Shown here: piece by piece, positions 40,573-47,490 of the stretch
Layout: each line of letters starts with the position of its first letter
How positions within the stretch are numbered: position 1 is the first letter of the stretch
Origin: Bacteroidales bacterium
Lineage (GTDB): Bacteria > Bacteroidota > Bacteroidia > Bacteroidales > UBA932
DNA length: 50,903 bases
NCBI GenBank assembly: GCA_017469845.1
Contig: JAFUFP010000042.1
Span: 1-50,903, forward strand
Direction: 5' to 3'
The notes under the pieces: model-generated
What the model was told of the DNA's origin: nothing
The model's database searches: none
Seen by the model: only the letters and a program-made list of their open reading frames with translations
Program-made: the position numbers and the translations under genes

Positions 40573-40923
40573 CTATCTTATTCCGAAAAGTGTTGCCGGA
40601 TGTGTCCGGTTGCCGGTGATTTCATTGACGAGCTTGCATACGGCTTCCCTTGATGCGGCGGTCTTTGGGGCGAAGTTCCCCTTCTTCCAATGCCAGAAGG
40701 TCACCCTCGTGATGTTCAGCTTCTCCATGAGTGCCGTATACAAGGAATCCTGGTCCAGTCTGGAGAGACTGTCCCATACTTCGGAGAAGGTCCTGCCGTC
40801 GATAAGATAACCGACTGAGGACATCAGTTCGGTTCTTTCGGCTGTGGAAAGACTGTTCCACAACTCGGCAAACGCTCTTGCGTCCAATGTATTATTTTCT
40901 TTACTTTGTACCTTAAACGCCAT
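40573..40923 (-). CDS. Putative DNA-binding regulator downstream of the repressor
   Basis: The 116-residue protein has two similar helical motifs, A-F-A-E-L-W-N-S-L-S near residue 17 and F-S-E-V-W-D-S-L-S near 46. A helix-turn-helix-like region follows: L-Y-T-A-L-M-E-K-L-N-I-T-R-V-T-F-W-H-W-K-K-G. The last part matches proteins that bind DNA at operator sites. It overlaps the repressor gene by 11 bp, so the two are translated together. A second lysis-lysogeny regulator is likely. Confidence 0.65.
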   Translation of the reverse strand: MAFKVQSKENNTLDARAFAELWNSLSTAERTELMSSVGYLIDGRTFSEVWDSLSRLDQDSLYTALMEKLNITRVTFWHWKKGNFAPKTAASREAVCKLVNEITGNRTHPATLFGIR

Positions 40924-41299
40924 GATTAGGGAAAGCCGTGGCCGTCAGATTCTTGATGATCCCGAACAAATCCGAATTCTGTTCGAGTACCTTTTCGGTA
41001 AGCTTACGCTGGGCGGACAATTCGTCCAGGAACCTGTCGGGTGGACTTCCTACGTTATTGTTGTTGCCTGATACGGCTGAGGCGTTTTCGCCAATCGCGG
41101 TGGCGTTTTGGTCATCTCCGTAGAACCTGGAGACAGGGATTCCTGTGGCTTGGGAAATTCGTTCAACTAAGCTTGTCCTAACGTCATCTTTCGCAAGGAG
41201 GGCGAATAAATTTTGATTGGATTCTCCAAGTTTTTCAGCCACTCCGGACACGGTAAAACCGTTTCGCTTGAGAATTTCTTTAATTGTCAAACCTCTCAT
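40913..41299 (-). CDS. CI-like prophage repressor (HTH)
   Basis: With the start at 41299 the product is 128 residues. The N-terminal HTH reads I-K-E-I-L-K-R-N-G-F-T-V-S-G-V-A-E-K-L-G-E-S-N-Q-N-L-F-A-L-L, then L-V-E-R-I-S-Q-A-T-G-I-P-V. A linker rich in Asn, Ser and Gly leads to a helical C-terminus likely used for oligomerisation. It lacks a LexA-like S24 protease domain, so induction by RecA-driven self-cleavage is unlikely. A palindromic operator lies 45 bp upstream. An ATG at 41326 would add residues out of keeping with the family. Confidence 0.8.
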   Translation of the reverse strand: MRGLTIKEILKRNGFTVSGVAEKLGESNQNLFALLAKDDVRTSLVERISQATGIPVSRFYGDDQNATAIGENASAVSGNNNNVGSPPDRFLDELSAQRKLTEKVLEQNSDLFGIIKNLTATAFPNHGV

Positions 41300-41343
41300 A
41301 ATCAAAACTCTAACTTTGAAACCCAAAAAAATTTTTTAAAAAA

Positions 41344-41363
41344 ATCCAAATATGAATTTGGAT
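41344..41363. promoter_or_regulatory. Palindromic operator in the phage switch region
   Basis: ATCCAAAT (41344-41351), spacer ATGA, ATTTGGAT (41356-41363) is a perfect 8-bp inverted repeat. The right arm covers the TTTG -33 box of the rightward promoter (41357-41360). It lies in the only intergenic space between divergent repressor and rightward genes. Binding of the repressor here would block the rightward promoter; this is inference. Confidence 0.7.
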
Positions 41364-41388
41364 ATTACAAATGCGCGTTTTATATTTG
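41357..41388 (+). promoter_or_regulatory. Rightward phage promoter (PR-like)
   Basis: TTTG at 41357-41360, a 20-bp spacer and TATATTTG at 41381-41388 form a full Bacteroidota promoter. Start of transcription is expected near 41395. In the circular phage genome it would face the integrase about 0.6 kb downstream through attP, with no clear terminator after the small gene at 41478. Confidence 0.8.
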
Positions 41389-41394
41389 CATTCG

Positions 41395-41460
41395 TTAAAC
41401 AACAAGCACAACTAATTTTAATTTCCTCAAACATGGCGTTTAAGGAAATTTTTTGTTTAA
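41395..41460 (+). promoter_or_regulatory. Attenuator-like leader hairpin
   Basis: AATTTCCT-C-AAAC (41420-41432) pairs with GTTT-A-AGGAAATT (41438-41450), giving 12 pairs and one mismatch with loop ATGGC. Six T residues end the structure. An outer pair, TTAAACAA (41395-41402) with TTGTTTAA (41453-41460), begins at the expected first transcribed base. The structure resembles an intrinsic terminator and hides an ATG at 41433 in its loop, so expression downstream may be conditional. Confidence 0.55.
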
Positions 41461-41477
41461 TCTTATTCTTAAGGGAA

Positions 41478-41654
41478 ATGGATGAAGAAAAGAAATCTCA
41501 GGTTCTGATCTCGTTCCTGAGAAAAGCCGGATGGCTGATATTGGCTTTTGGGATATTCTCCCTGTTCTACAACTGGAAAGTCGGGCTGTTCTGCACATTG
41601 CTTGGAGCCGGGTGGTCGCTCATAGCAAGGCAGTACCGGGACGACGCTAAATAG
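41478..41654 (+). CDS. Small membrane protein at the right end of the prophage
   Basis: From the ATG at 41478 the product has 58 residues: charged start M-D-E-E-K-K-S-Q-V, TM segments around 16-30 (G-W-L-I-L-A-F-G-I-F-S-L-F-Y) and 32-45, and a basic tail. An in-frame ATG at 41433, in the leader hairpin loop, would add a hydrophobic 15-residue extension. It is the only gene behind the operator-controlled rightward promoter before attR. A role in early lytic growth or exclusion is possible; no family is recognised. Confidence 0.55.
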   Translation: MDEEKKSQVLISFLRKAGWLILAFGIFSLFYNWKVGLFCTLLGAGWSLIARQYRDDAK

Positions 41655-41684
41655 TATATAGGAATTATTTGGATAAACTTGGAA

Positions 41685-41750
41685 TTTATTTGCAAGCGGA
41701 GCGTTTTGTTAAGGAAAGAACTTATCTTCAGCATTTTGCAGGAGCGTTGG
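41685..41750 (+). repeat. Candidate integrase arm sites near attR
   Basis: Two similar elements precede the core: TTTGCAAGCGGAGCGTT at 41689-41705 and TTTGCAGGAGCGTT at 41735-41748. The first shares TTGCAAG with the tandem palindromes near attL. Repeated short elements on both sides of an att core are typical of tyrosine integrase arm sites. Confidence 0.35.
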
Positions 41751-41756
41751 CAAGGC

Positions 41757-41799
41757 CTACGGATCAAAAGGTTACAGGTTTGAGTCCTGTAGGAGTCAC
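41757..41799 (+). other. attR core (43-bp attachment repeat)
   Basis: This is the exact copy of 2247-2289. It is the original 3' half of the host tRNA-Arg, now cut off from its 5' half by the prophage and followed by the original terminator. It starts in the anticodon loop and cannot form a tRNA. Confidence 0.93.
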
Positions 41800-41804
41800 T
41801 TCCG

Positions 41805-41845
41805 AAAAATCGCTAAGTTGTAATAACACATACTTAGCGATTTTT
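41805..41845 (+). terminator. Original tRNA-Arg terminator
   Basis: AAAAATCGCTAAGT (41805-41818) and ACTTAGCGATTTTT (41832-41845) form a perfect 14-bp stem with a 13-nt loop, followed by a T-rich run. It lies 6 bp after attR. Prophage insertion has moved this terminator about 39.5 kb from the tRNA it used to end. Confidence 0.9.
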
Positions 41846-41912
41846 CTTTTTTTCGTATTTGGAACCTCAAGCTTGCCGCACGAATAGAATGGGATAGAAG
41901 GCTACAGGCTCT

Positions 41913-42917
41913 TTATTCGGATATTCGGGAGAATCTGGCTATTCGCTCCTTGACTATTCTTAAATACAAGCGCTTCATTTTGTCATTCAAGAAACTTCTA
42001 CCGACAAGCATAATGGCCGCCTCGGGCAATTGCATATATTTGTCGAGTATCCGATCCACACGGGATTTTTTGAGACCTATGCACTCTCCGAAGCGTTCAA
42101 AGTCCAGACGACAAGGATGCCCTGTCTGAACATCTATATCACTATTGATGATGTTTGGAGAAAGTCCTCCATCCAGACCGAAGTCATCCCCTCGTACGTG
42201 TAAACTTGTATTCAGAAGATCGTATGCCGGAGCAAGTCGATAATCCTCTCTCTGCAAAATCAAAGAGAAGTTTTTGAGGTGGTCATCGCCATTGGCGTAG
42301 ATGTAGTTGAATGTCACAAGCTCAAAGAACCTTTCCATATCAACCATCCAGGCTGAAACATTTTTCCGGATGGCTATTGCAATATCTTCATAGCAGCCGT
42401 TGTATTTGAAATCTTTTCCATCTTCCATCTCGTTTCTTCCGATTACCGCCGCAAAATCTTCCATAAGCATTTTTGAACGGTCAGGGAGGACATCGAATCG
42501 TTTGGTTATATATACCATGAGACCTTTTTTGGAAAAGCACAATCCATTTGCAGCCGTAAGGATCCCATACACTTGCGCCGCAATTTGCATAGTCAGATTC
42601 TCATTGGCGGGAATCTGCTTGCGATCCCGCAGTGTTTCATCCCAAGGTGCGGGCTTCAAAATGTAAGTGGACTGTTCATCTTCCTTGGCAATACGGATCC
42701 TGCCCTTCTCTATGACGGCGGGAAACTTTTCTTGAACACCGGATACGCATATCCTATGCATCGCCTGGGTAAGCTCCGGTTTGTTGTGTAGTCCGTCGAG
42801 ATCAAAATCCAATTGATGGCTCACCTTGTGTCCATCGAATAGCTTACGGGCGGCATTGGGACTATATGTGGAGAAGCCATCGTCAAGTCGCGAAGGGCAA
42901 CGCTTGATGTCAATCAT
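41913..42917 (-). CDS. hipT: HipT-like kinase toxin (HipA C-terminal domain)
   Basis: The 334-residue Ser/Thr kinase lacks the N-subdomain 1 of HipA, which the preceding gene encodes. It has the HipA loop S-G-V-Q-E-K (59-64), Lys in Y-I-L-K-P, the catalytic loop N-G-D-D-H-L-K-N (209-216), and the metal-binding Asp in A-Y-D-L-L (about 233). In E. coli HipBST the kinase inactivates tRNA-Trp ligase; the target here is unknown. It starts in an ATGA overlap with hipS. It lies in host DNA just outside the prophage. Confidence 0.85.
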   Translation of the reverse strand: MIDIKRCPSRLDDGFSTYSPNAARKLFDGHKVSHQLDFDLDGLHNKPELTQAMHRICVSGVQEKFPAVIEKGRIRIAKEDEQSTYILKPAPWDETLRDRKQIPANENLTMQIAAQVYGILTAANGLCFSKKGLMVYITKRFDVLPDRSKMLMEDFAAVIGRNEMEDGKDFKYNGCYEDIAIAIRKNVSAWMVDMERFFELVTFNYIYANGDDHLKNFSLILQREDYRLAPAYDLLNTSLHVRGDDFGLDGGLSPNIINSDIDVQTGHPCRLDFERFGECIGLKKSRVDRILDKYMQLPEAAIMLVGRSFLNDKMKRLYLRIVKERIARFSRISE

Positions 42918-43240
42918 TCCGCTGTAGATTTGATGTGTACTCCTCCTATGAAATCTTTTCCTGACATAGCGACCAGAATTCCGAATAAGTCTTCTTCATC
43001 AATTCTGAGATTCCGGCAAATCACTTTACGGTTGGCTCCTTCAGGAAGCATATTCGCGAAAAAAGGGAACAGGGAGGATGATTCATATACGGGATTCCTT
43101 TTGGACAGTGATACAGATACCGGTGGGTCGTCGGACGAAAGATAGTCCGGATCATACCTGAAAGAATAACCTTTACCGGGATGCATTTCTGTCAACACCC
43201 CGGCCTTCCGATCATTCACATATACATCCACTTGTCTCAT
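42914..43240 (-). CDS. hipS: HipS-like protein (HipA N-terminal domain)
   Basis: The 108-residue protein is the stand-alone HipA N-subdomain 1: V-Y-V-N-D-R-K-A-G-V-L, Y-S-F-R-Y-D-P-D-Y-L, P-V-S-V-S-L, and F-F-A-N-M-L-P-E-G. In characterised HipBST systems the S protein neutralises the kinase. It ends in an ATGA overlap with hipT and lies 12 bp after hipB. Confidence 0.85.
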   Translation of the reverse strand: MRQVDVYVNDRKAGVLTEMHPGKGYSFRYDPDYLSSDDPPVSVSLSKRNPVYESSSLFPFFANMLPEGANRKVICRNLRIDEEDLFGILVAMSGKDFIGGVHIKSTAE

Positions 43241-43252
43241 ATTCTAAAATAA

Positions 43253-43453
43253 TCATATCGTCTGACGAACTTTATACTCGATTACCATCCCAAGGACCTC
43301 CATTATTTTGGAGACAGTCCCAAGGGACGGATTTCCTTTTCCTCGCTCAATGTCTTTTATGGTGGCGAGTCCGATTCCTGCCATCTCAGCAAGATCCTGC
43401 TGAGTTATAGCGAGCGTTTTCCTGCGGCTTTTTATTACTTCAGGGAGAGTCAT
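43253..43453 (-). CDS. hipB: HipB-like HTH antitoxin/regulator
   Basis: The 66-residue Xre-type protein reads I-K-S-R-R-K-T-L-A-I-T-Q-Q-D-L-A-E-M-A-G-I-G and then I-K-D-I-E-R-G-K-G-N-P-S, typical of HipB. It should bind the two matching operators that flank its promoter. Its start codon touches one operator. Confidence 0.85.
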   Translation of the reverse strand: MTLPEVIKSRRKTLAITQQDLAEMAGIGLATIKDIERGKGNPSLGTVSKIMEVLGMVIEYKVRQTI

Positions 43454-43535
43454 AAGTCCAATAAACTATACTTTTGACGCAAATGTATGTAATTATAATT
43501 TTAATCACAAGAAAAAGTCTAATAAAATAGACTTT
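43453..43535 (-). promoter_or_regulatory. hip promoter with two matching operators
   Basis: On the minus strand CTTG (43508-43511), a 20-bp spacer and TACATTTG (43480-43487) form the promoter. O1 (43514-43535) is a perfect inverted repeat AAAGTCTA, 6 bp, TAGACTTT, directly upstream of the -33 box. O2 (43453-43474) matches O1 at 18 of 22 positions and touches the hipB start codon. The sites bracket the promoter, as expected for HipB autorepression with looping or cooperative binding. Confidence 0.75.
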
Positions 43536-43619
43536 AGGTAGATATGATAGAGTTGAGGTGTCATCTATAGAACGATATTTTGTGCTATGCTGGATATGCA
43601 ATCCATAACAACATACAAT

Positions 43620-43661
43620 AAGGCAAGGGCGACAACTGGAATCAGCTGTCGCCCTTGCCTT
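43620..43661 (-). terminator. Strong hairpin terminator
   Basis: A perfect 15-bp stem (43620-43634 with 43647-43661) encloses a 12-nt loop. It lies between the leftward hicB-like pseudogene and the hip promoter and would stop transcription from the decaying cluster. T/A-rich sequence follows on both strands. Confidence 0.8.
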
Positions 43662-43673
43662 AATAAAAAGGTG

Positions 43674-44087
43674 TTAAAATGAGATTGATGAAAACTCCTC
43701 TCCTATTCTTTGTATAGCGTTGCGTATTTTCCCGGTAGTTTTTTCTCCAGGAAATGCACTTCCACTCTTGTACGCTCTCATTTTACTTTCGTTGATTCCT
43801 GCGTACTCGGCGAATTTGCTGACGTTGATGAAATCGAAGTAGTTGAAAAGTGAAGGAATATTCTAGTGATACGACACCTTAATGTCTGATCTTTCGATTG
43901 TTCCAAAGCCGTCCTCTGCGGCTTCAGCAATAGCTTCCTTAATGCTTGCTTCAAAATCTTCTTTCGCTTCGCTTACGCTTTCGCCGAATCCTCCAAGATA
44001 ACTCTTTCCGATGTTGTCATTCGAATAAACGGAATACAACCCGTCAGGGCCTTTTTCCACAATTGCTATTATTCGTTTGCTTTCCAT
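43674..44087 (-). pseudogene. hicB-HTH antitoxin gene interrupted by an in-frame TAG
   Basis: The frame 44087 to 43674 is 138 codons in one phase, with a single TAG at 43863-43865. Before it lies a HicB-like domain (V-E-K-G-P-D-G-L-Y-S-V-Y, G-F-G-E-S-V-S-E-A-K-E-D-F). After it the expected C-terminal HTH continues without a shift (I-N-V-S-K-F-A-E-Y-A-G-I-N-E-S-K-M-R). Full-length relatives of about 135 residues are common in Bacteroidota. The gene therefore gives a 74-residue truncated protein unless the stop is suppressed. Confidence 0.75.
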
Positions 44088-44140
44088 TTGTATTTTAGTG
44101 TTGTTTGCGTCGCATCTTTGAAGACACCGAAGCTGGCGGG

Positions 44141-44185
44141 TTAAATCCCCGCCTGCTTCAAAATGCTACGCAAGGTGACCTTCAG
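44141..44185 (-). pseudogene. C-terminal remnant of hicA
   Basis: Fourteen codons ending at TAA 44141-44143 encode L-K-V-T-L-R-S-I-L-K-Q-A-G-I, matching the typical end of HicA toxins (G-T-L-R-S-I-L-K-Q-A-G). It lies just before the interrupted hicB gene, where hicA belongs. The rest of the toxin is missing, replaced by the end of the DUF2442 gene. Confidence 0.45.
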
Positions 44186-44598
44186 AAAGAAGCCATTTCA
44201 CGACCCATCTGGCGGATGGTACCGATGATCTGTTCCATACGCTTTTCTGAAGGCTTTTTGATACCGTAGATATAACGGGAAAGCAGGCTTTTGTTTATAC
44301 CAAGACTGCGCGCCACTTCAGAGACGTTCAACCATGGGAATCGTTTAAAAATGTCAGCAATCGGATTGTCTATGTTGGGCTCTTCCTTCAAGAAAAAACT
44401 GCTGATATGGATATCTTCATCGAGTTCATCCCAATGGATATCATCACCATCGATGCCGATTTCGTATTTCGCACGCTGCTCGGGCGTAGCTTCCAATAGA
44501 AGAGGGAACGCCTCCAACGGGCGGTTGTATGTATTGCCCTGGTCGGTCAGTATGTATACCCTGCCGCCATCGAACCATAATTTGATTATCGCTTCCAT
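44182..44598 (-). CDS. DUF2442 domain protein with HTH
   Basis: From the ATG at 44598 the product has 138 residues; a TTG at 44607 is an alternative. It opens M-E-A-I-I-K-L-W-F-D-G-G-R-V-Y-I-L and has R-P-L-E-A-F-P-L-L and the E-D-I-H-I-S-S-F-F of DUF2442. The C-terminal HTH reads L-N-V-S-E-V-A-R-S-L-G-I-N-K-S-L-L-S-R-Y-I-Y-G. This family pairs with DUF4160 as a toxin-antitoxin-like unit. It follows the broken DUF4160 gene by 5 bp and is itself intact. Confidence 0.8.
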   Translation of the reverse strand: MEAIIKLWFDGGRVYILTDQGNTYNRPLEAFPLLLEATPEQRAKYEIGIDGDDIHWDELDEDIHISSFFLKEEPNIDNPIADIFKRFPWLNVSEVARSLGINKSLLSRYIYGIKKPSEKRMEQIIGTIRQMGREMASF

Positions 44599-44603
44599 AT
44601 TTA

Positions 44604-44840
44604 TCAATCCTCGTCGAAGTATTCTTTCCAGGAGCGGATCATGTCCTCCTTATACTGTTTGACCGCATCCACGGCTTTTTTTTAATCAGCCGGTTTGATG
44701 CTGTTGTTCTCAACAACTTGAGCATTTTCAATGATTATTTTAGCTTTTCCGTCACTGTTCTTGACATGGACATGCATAGGAAGATGCTCGTCAGAATAGA
44801 AGAAAAAGCGAAGCCCGAAGAGAAAAAGTATTGTAGGCAT
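44604..44840 (-). pseudogene. DUF4160 gene interrupted by an in-frame TAA
   Basis: The frame 44840 to 44604 has 79 codons with one internal TAA at 44682-44684. The first 52 codons give M-P-T-I-L-F-L-F-G-L-R-F-F-F-Y-S-D-E and L-P-M-H-V-H-V-K-N-S-D-G-K-A-K, the DUF4160 signature. After the stop the expected end continues in frame (K-K-A-V-D-A-V-K-Q-Y-K-E-D). A run of eight A on the coding strand follows the stop. The truncated form lacks the last third. Confidence 0.7.
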
Positions 44841-44862
44841 AATCTATTTTATATTTACATGA

Positions 44863-44894
44863 CAAAGATGGGGATAAATTTTTATACCTGCAAA
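44863..44894 (-). promoter_or_regulatory. Promoter of the DUF4160-DUF2442 unit
   Basis: On the minus strand TTTG (44891-44894), a 20-bp spacer and CATCTTTG (44863-44870) match the consensus with one change. It lies 23 bp before the DUF4160 start codon. Confidence 0.6.
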
Positions 44895-45001
44895 TATTGA
44901 TCATTTAATGTGGCTAATCTGCCTTCGACGTTGGCGCTGGTTGATCACTGTCTTGAAAATCAAAATTTACAATCTTTATGAGAAATAATCGAGATTAAGA
45001 T

Positions 45002-45034
45002 TGAAGGGAACCCCATCCTGTGGAATTCCCTTCA
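45002..45034 (-). terminator. dnaJ terminator
   Basis: TGAAGGGAA (45002-45010) and TTCCCTTCA (45026-45034) form a 9-bp stem with a 15-nt loop, 38 bp after the dnaJ stop. The hairpin probably ends the grpE-dnaJ transcript. Confidence 0.65.
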
Positions 45035-45071
45035 TTTGTGACTTCTTTTTTGACTTTGCCCTTAAGACTTG

Positions 45072-46265
45072 TCAGAAGTTCTTCTTCATATTGTCGAACA
45101 GTGCCTTGTCCTCCCTTGTGGGATTGGGGGTGAAGCTGTCGCTTGTCCTCATGCTCTCGAAGGCTTCCTTCTCGCTGCGTGAGAGTTTCCTCGGAATCCA
45201 TACCAGGTACTTCACATACAGGTCACCTGTTCCGCTTCCGTATCCTCTGAGTGCGGGAAGTCCTTTTCCCCTTAGGCGTACGACGGTTCCAGACTGGGTT
45301 CCCGGTTCCACCTTTATCCTATAAGATCCGTCGAGGCAGGGGATTGACACTTCGGTACCGAGGATCGCATCAGTGACTGAGATGGTCTTCGTGTAGAAGA
45401 GGTTGTTACCGTCCCGGACGAGATCCTTGTGCGGGAGCTCTTCGATGATGATGAGAAGGTCTCCGTTCACTCCGTTGTTCTTGGCGGCGTGTCCTTCGCC
45501 CCTCTGGGTTATCTGCATTCCGTTCTCGACTCCTGCGGGGATCTTCACCTTCACGGTGACTCTCTTTCTCACAAGGCCGGTTCCGGAGCATGTGCGGCAA
45601 GGATTCTTCACAATCTGGCCTTCGCCGCCGCAACGTGAACAGGTCGTGTAGGTGACGGTCTGTCCGAAGAAACTGCTCTGAACCCTCTGTTCCTGGCCTG
45701 AGCCGTGGCAGACCGGGCATGTCTCGATGTCGGAAGCGTTCTTGGCGCCCTTGCCTCCGCAGTCGGGGCAGGGCTCGTTCCTTTCGATGGTGACTTCCTT
45801 CTCACAGCCGTGGGCGATTTCTTCGAGGGTGAGCTTCACTCTCGTGCGGATATCCCTTCCGCGATAGACTCTCTGGCCGCCCTGGGAAGACCTTCCCTGG
45901 CCTCCGAATCCGCTGAATCCACCGAATCCTCCGAATCCTCCTCCGAAGGCGCCTCCGAACAGGTCGTTCAGGATGTCCTGCAGGTTCCCGAATCCGCCGC
46001 TGAAGTCAGGTGCTCCCTGGCCTCCGAGTCCGGCATGGCCGAACTTGTCGTACTTGGCCCTCTTGTCGGGGTCACTCAGTACCTGGTACGCTTCGGAAGC
46101 CTCCTTGAATTTGTCCTCGGCGGTCTTCTTCTCTGCGTCGGTACCGTCAACCCAACGGTCAGGATGCCATTTGAGGGCAAGCTTGCGGTAGGCTGACTTT
46201 ATGTCATCGGCTGAAGCGTCCCTTCCGACGCCCAGCACTTCATAGTAATCTCTTTTTTCCGCCAT
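45072..46265 (-). CDS. dnaJ: Molecular chaperone DnaJ
   Basis: The 397-residue Hsp40 co-chaperone stimulates DnaK. The J domain has H-P-D at residues 34-36, and a Gly/Phe-rich region follows at about 75-130. The zinc-finger domain has four C-x-x-C-x-G-x-G repeats ([32 protein letters not shown]). The substrate-binding C-terminal domain is complete. It follows grpE by 32 bp in one operon. Confidence 0.97.
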   Translation of the reverse strand: MAEKRDYYEVLGVGRDASADDIKSAYRKLALKWHPDRWVDGTDAEKKTAEDKFKEASEAYQVLSDPDKRAKYDKFGHAGLGGQGAPDFSGGFGNLQDILNDLFGGAFGGGFGGFGGFSGFGGQGRSSQGGQRVYRGRDIRTRVKLTLEEIAHGCEKEVTIERNEPCPDCGGKGAKNASDIETCPVCHGSGQEQRVQSSFFGQTVTYTTCSRCGGEGQIVKNPCRTCSGTGLVRKRVTVKVKIPAGVENGMQITQRGEGHAAKNNGVNGDLLIIIEELPHKDLVRDGNNLFYTKTISVTDAILGTEVSIPCLDGSYRIKVEPGTQSGTVVRLRGKGLPALRGYGSGTGDLYVKYLVWIPRKLSRSEKEAFESMRTSDSFTPNPTREDKALFDNMKKNF

Positions 46266-46297
46266 TGTTTTTTGCTCCTATATGGTTTGGTGGAGGA

Positions 46298-46927
46298 TCA
46301 GATTCCGACGACGACCTTGGCGTAACGGATGACTTTGCCGTTGAGCATGTATCCGGTCTCGACGGTATCGAAGACCTTGCCCTTCTTCTCTTCCTCCGGT
46401 ACGGGGAACTGGGCTACGGCCTCATGGAAGTCTGTGTCGAATGTTTCGCCTGTCGATACGATGGGGGAGAGTCCCTTTGACTGGAGATATCCCATCAGCT
46501 TGTTGTAGATGAGGGCGGTGCCTTCCTTTGCGGCATCGTCGCTTGATTCCTTGAGGAGTTCCAACGCCCTCTGGCAGTCATCGAGGACAGGCAGCATGCC
46601 CTTTATCGTATCAGTGGCCGCGCTGCCGACAAGCTGGAGTTTCTCCTCGGCGGTTCTCCTTCTGAAGTTGTCGAATTCCGCCATAAGACGGACGTAGTCG
46701 TTCTTCTCTGCGGCGACCTTGTCTTCGAGAGTGGAGATCTGTTCCTTGAGGTCCTCGATCTCGTCCTTCAGGGCTTCGATCTTCCTTTCCTCCTTCTTCT
46801 CGGCCCTTGTCTTCTTGGGCTCCTTCTCTTGGGCTTTCTCTTCAGTCTTTTCCCCGGTCACTTTGATTTCTTCCTCCACGGGAACTTCGTTCTCTTTGGA
46901 ATTGATGTTTTCTTTATTCTCGTTCAT
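46298..46927 (-). CDS. grpE: Nucleotide exchange factor GrpE
   Basis: With the start at 46927 (M-N-E-N-K-E-N-I-N) the product is 209 residues: a disordered acidic/basic N-terminus, a long coiled coil (about 55-110) with D-Y-V-R-L-M-A-E-F-D-N-F-R-R-R-T, and the C-terminal beta domain with F-D-T-D-F-H-E-A-V-A-Q. It releases ADP from DnaK. The frame is open to 46993, but the extra residues lack family support. An inverted repeat TCTGCCA/TGGCAGA lies upstream (about 47000-47050) and could be regulatory. Confidence 0.95.
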   Translation of the reverse strand: MNENKENINSKENEVPVEEEIKVTGEKTEEKAQEKEPKKTRAEKKEERKIEALKDEIEDLKEQISTLEDKVAAEKNDYVRLMAEFDNFRRRTAEEKLQLVGSAATDTIKGMLPVLDDCQRALELLKESSDDAAKEGTALIYNKLMGYLQSKGLSPIVSTGETFDTDFHEAVAQFPVPEEEKKGKVFDTVETGYMLNGKVIRYAKVVVGI

Positions 46928-47062
46928 GATGAATGTTTTTTCTCTTTCTTTCCTTCGGAAAGGCTTCCGCCTCCCGATTCTCTCTATACTCAAATCTTCT
47001 GCCAGGCGGCGCCGAAGGGCATCGCCCGGAGAAAATCATGACAGTTTGGCAGAGAGAAGAGT

Positions 47063-47437
47063 CTACAGGAGGCCCTGGAGGTCCTTTTCGTCATATTCCC
47101 CGAAAAGCTCCTTGAGCTTGGCCTTGGCCTGCTGCTTGACTTCGGGAGTGACGTTCTTCGCGACCGAGTAGATGGCCCATGTGAGGGCGGCGAGGTCGTC
47201 GGTGTATCCCGCCACGGGAATCCAGTCCGGAATCACATCGATAGGGAGGATGAAGTATCCCAGTGCTCCCAGGATCTTGCCCTTGTCCTTTTTCGAAGTG
47301 AGGGGAGACTTCACTACGTAAACAAGAAGAAGGGCGGCATAGACTACCTTGAGGCCGGCTTTGCGGGCTACGACCTTCAATTTCTTCCAGAACTCGTTGT
47401 CCGAGTAGTGCTTTTCGTATTTGGTGAGATCTTCCAT
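47063..47437 (-). CDS. DUF1232 membrane protein
   Basis: The 124-residue protein contains the DUF1232 core I-L-G-A-L-G-Y-F-I-L-P-I-D-V-I-P-D near residues 68-84, then G-Y-T-D-D-L-A-A-L. A hydrophobic segment around residue 30-45 precedes it. The family (YkvA-like) is of unknown function and probably membrane-associated. It lies between the ABC-F gene and grpE, transcribed in the same direction. Confidence 0.88.
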   Translation of the reverse strand: MEDLTKYEKHYSDNEFWKKLKVVARKAGLKVVYAALLLVYVVKSPLTSKKDKGKILGALGYFILPIDVIPDWIPVAGYTDDLAALTWAIYSVAKNVTPEVKQQAKAKLKELFGEYDEKDLQGLL

Positions 47438-47490
47438 TTTCCTTTCTGTTTTGTGGGTGGAACTTCCTTTGCCTCTCTTTCGGGCAAGTC

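Larger units (their letters stand above)
2247..41799. mobile_element. Complete HK97-type temperate siphovirus prophage
   Basis: The element is bounded by the 43-bp att repeats and is 39,510 bp per unit. It holds all expected modules in order: integrase, lysis, tail tip and fibres, tape measure, tail chaperones with a frameshift site, tube, neck, major capsid, protease, portal, terminases, cos-like region, HNH nuclease, recombination and replication genes, and repressor. None of the structural genes I checked is broken, so it may be inducible. I assign it to tailed phages with an HK97-fold capsid and a long non-contractile tail, because no sheath or baseplate wedge genes are visible. Confidence 0.95.
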
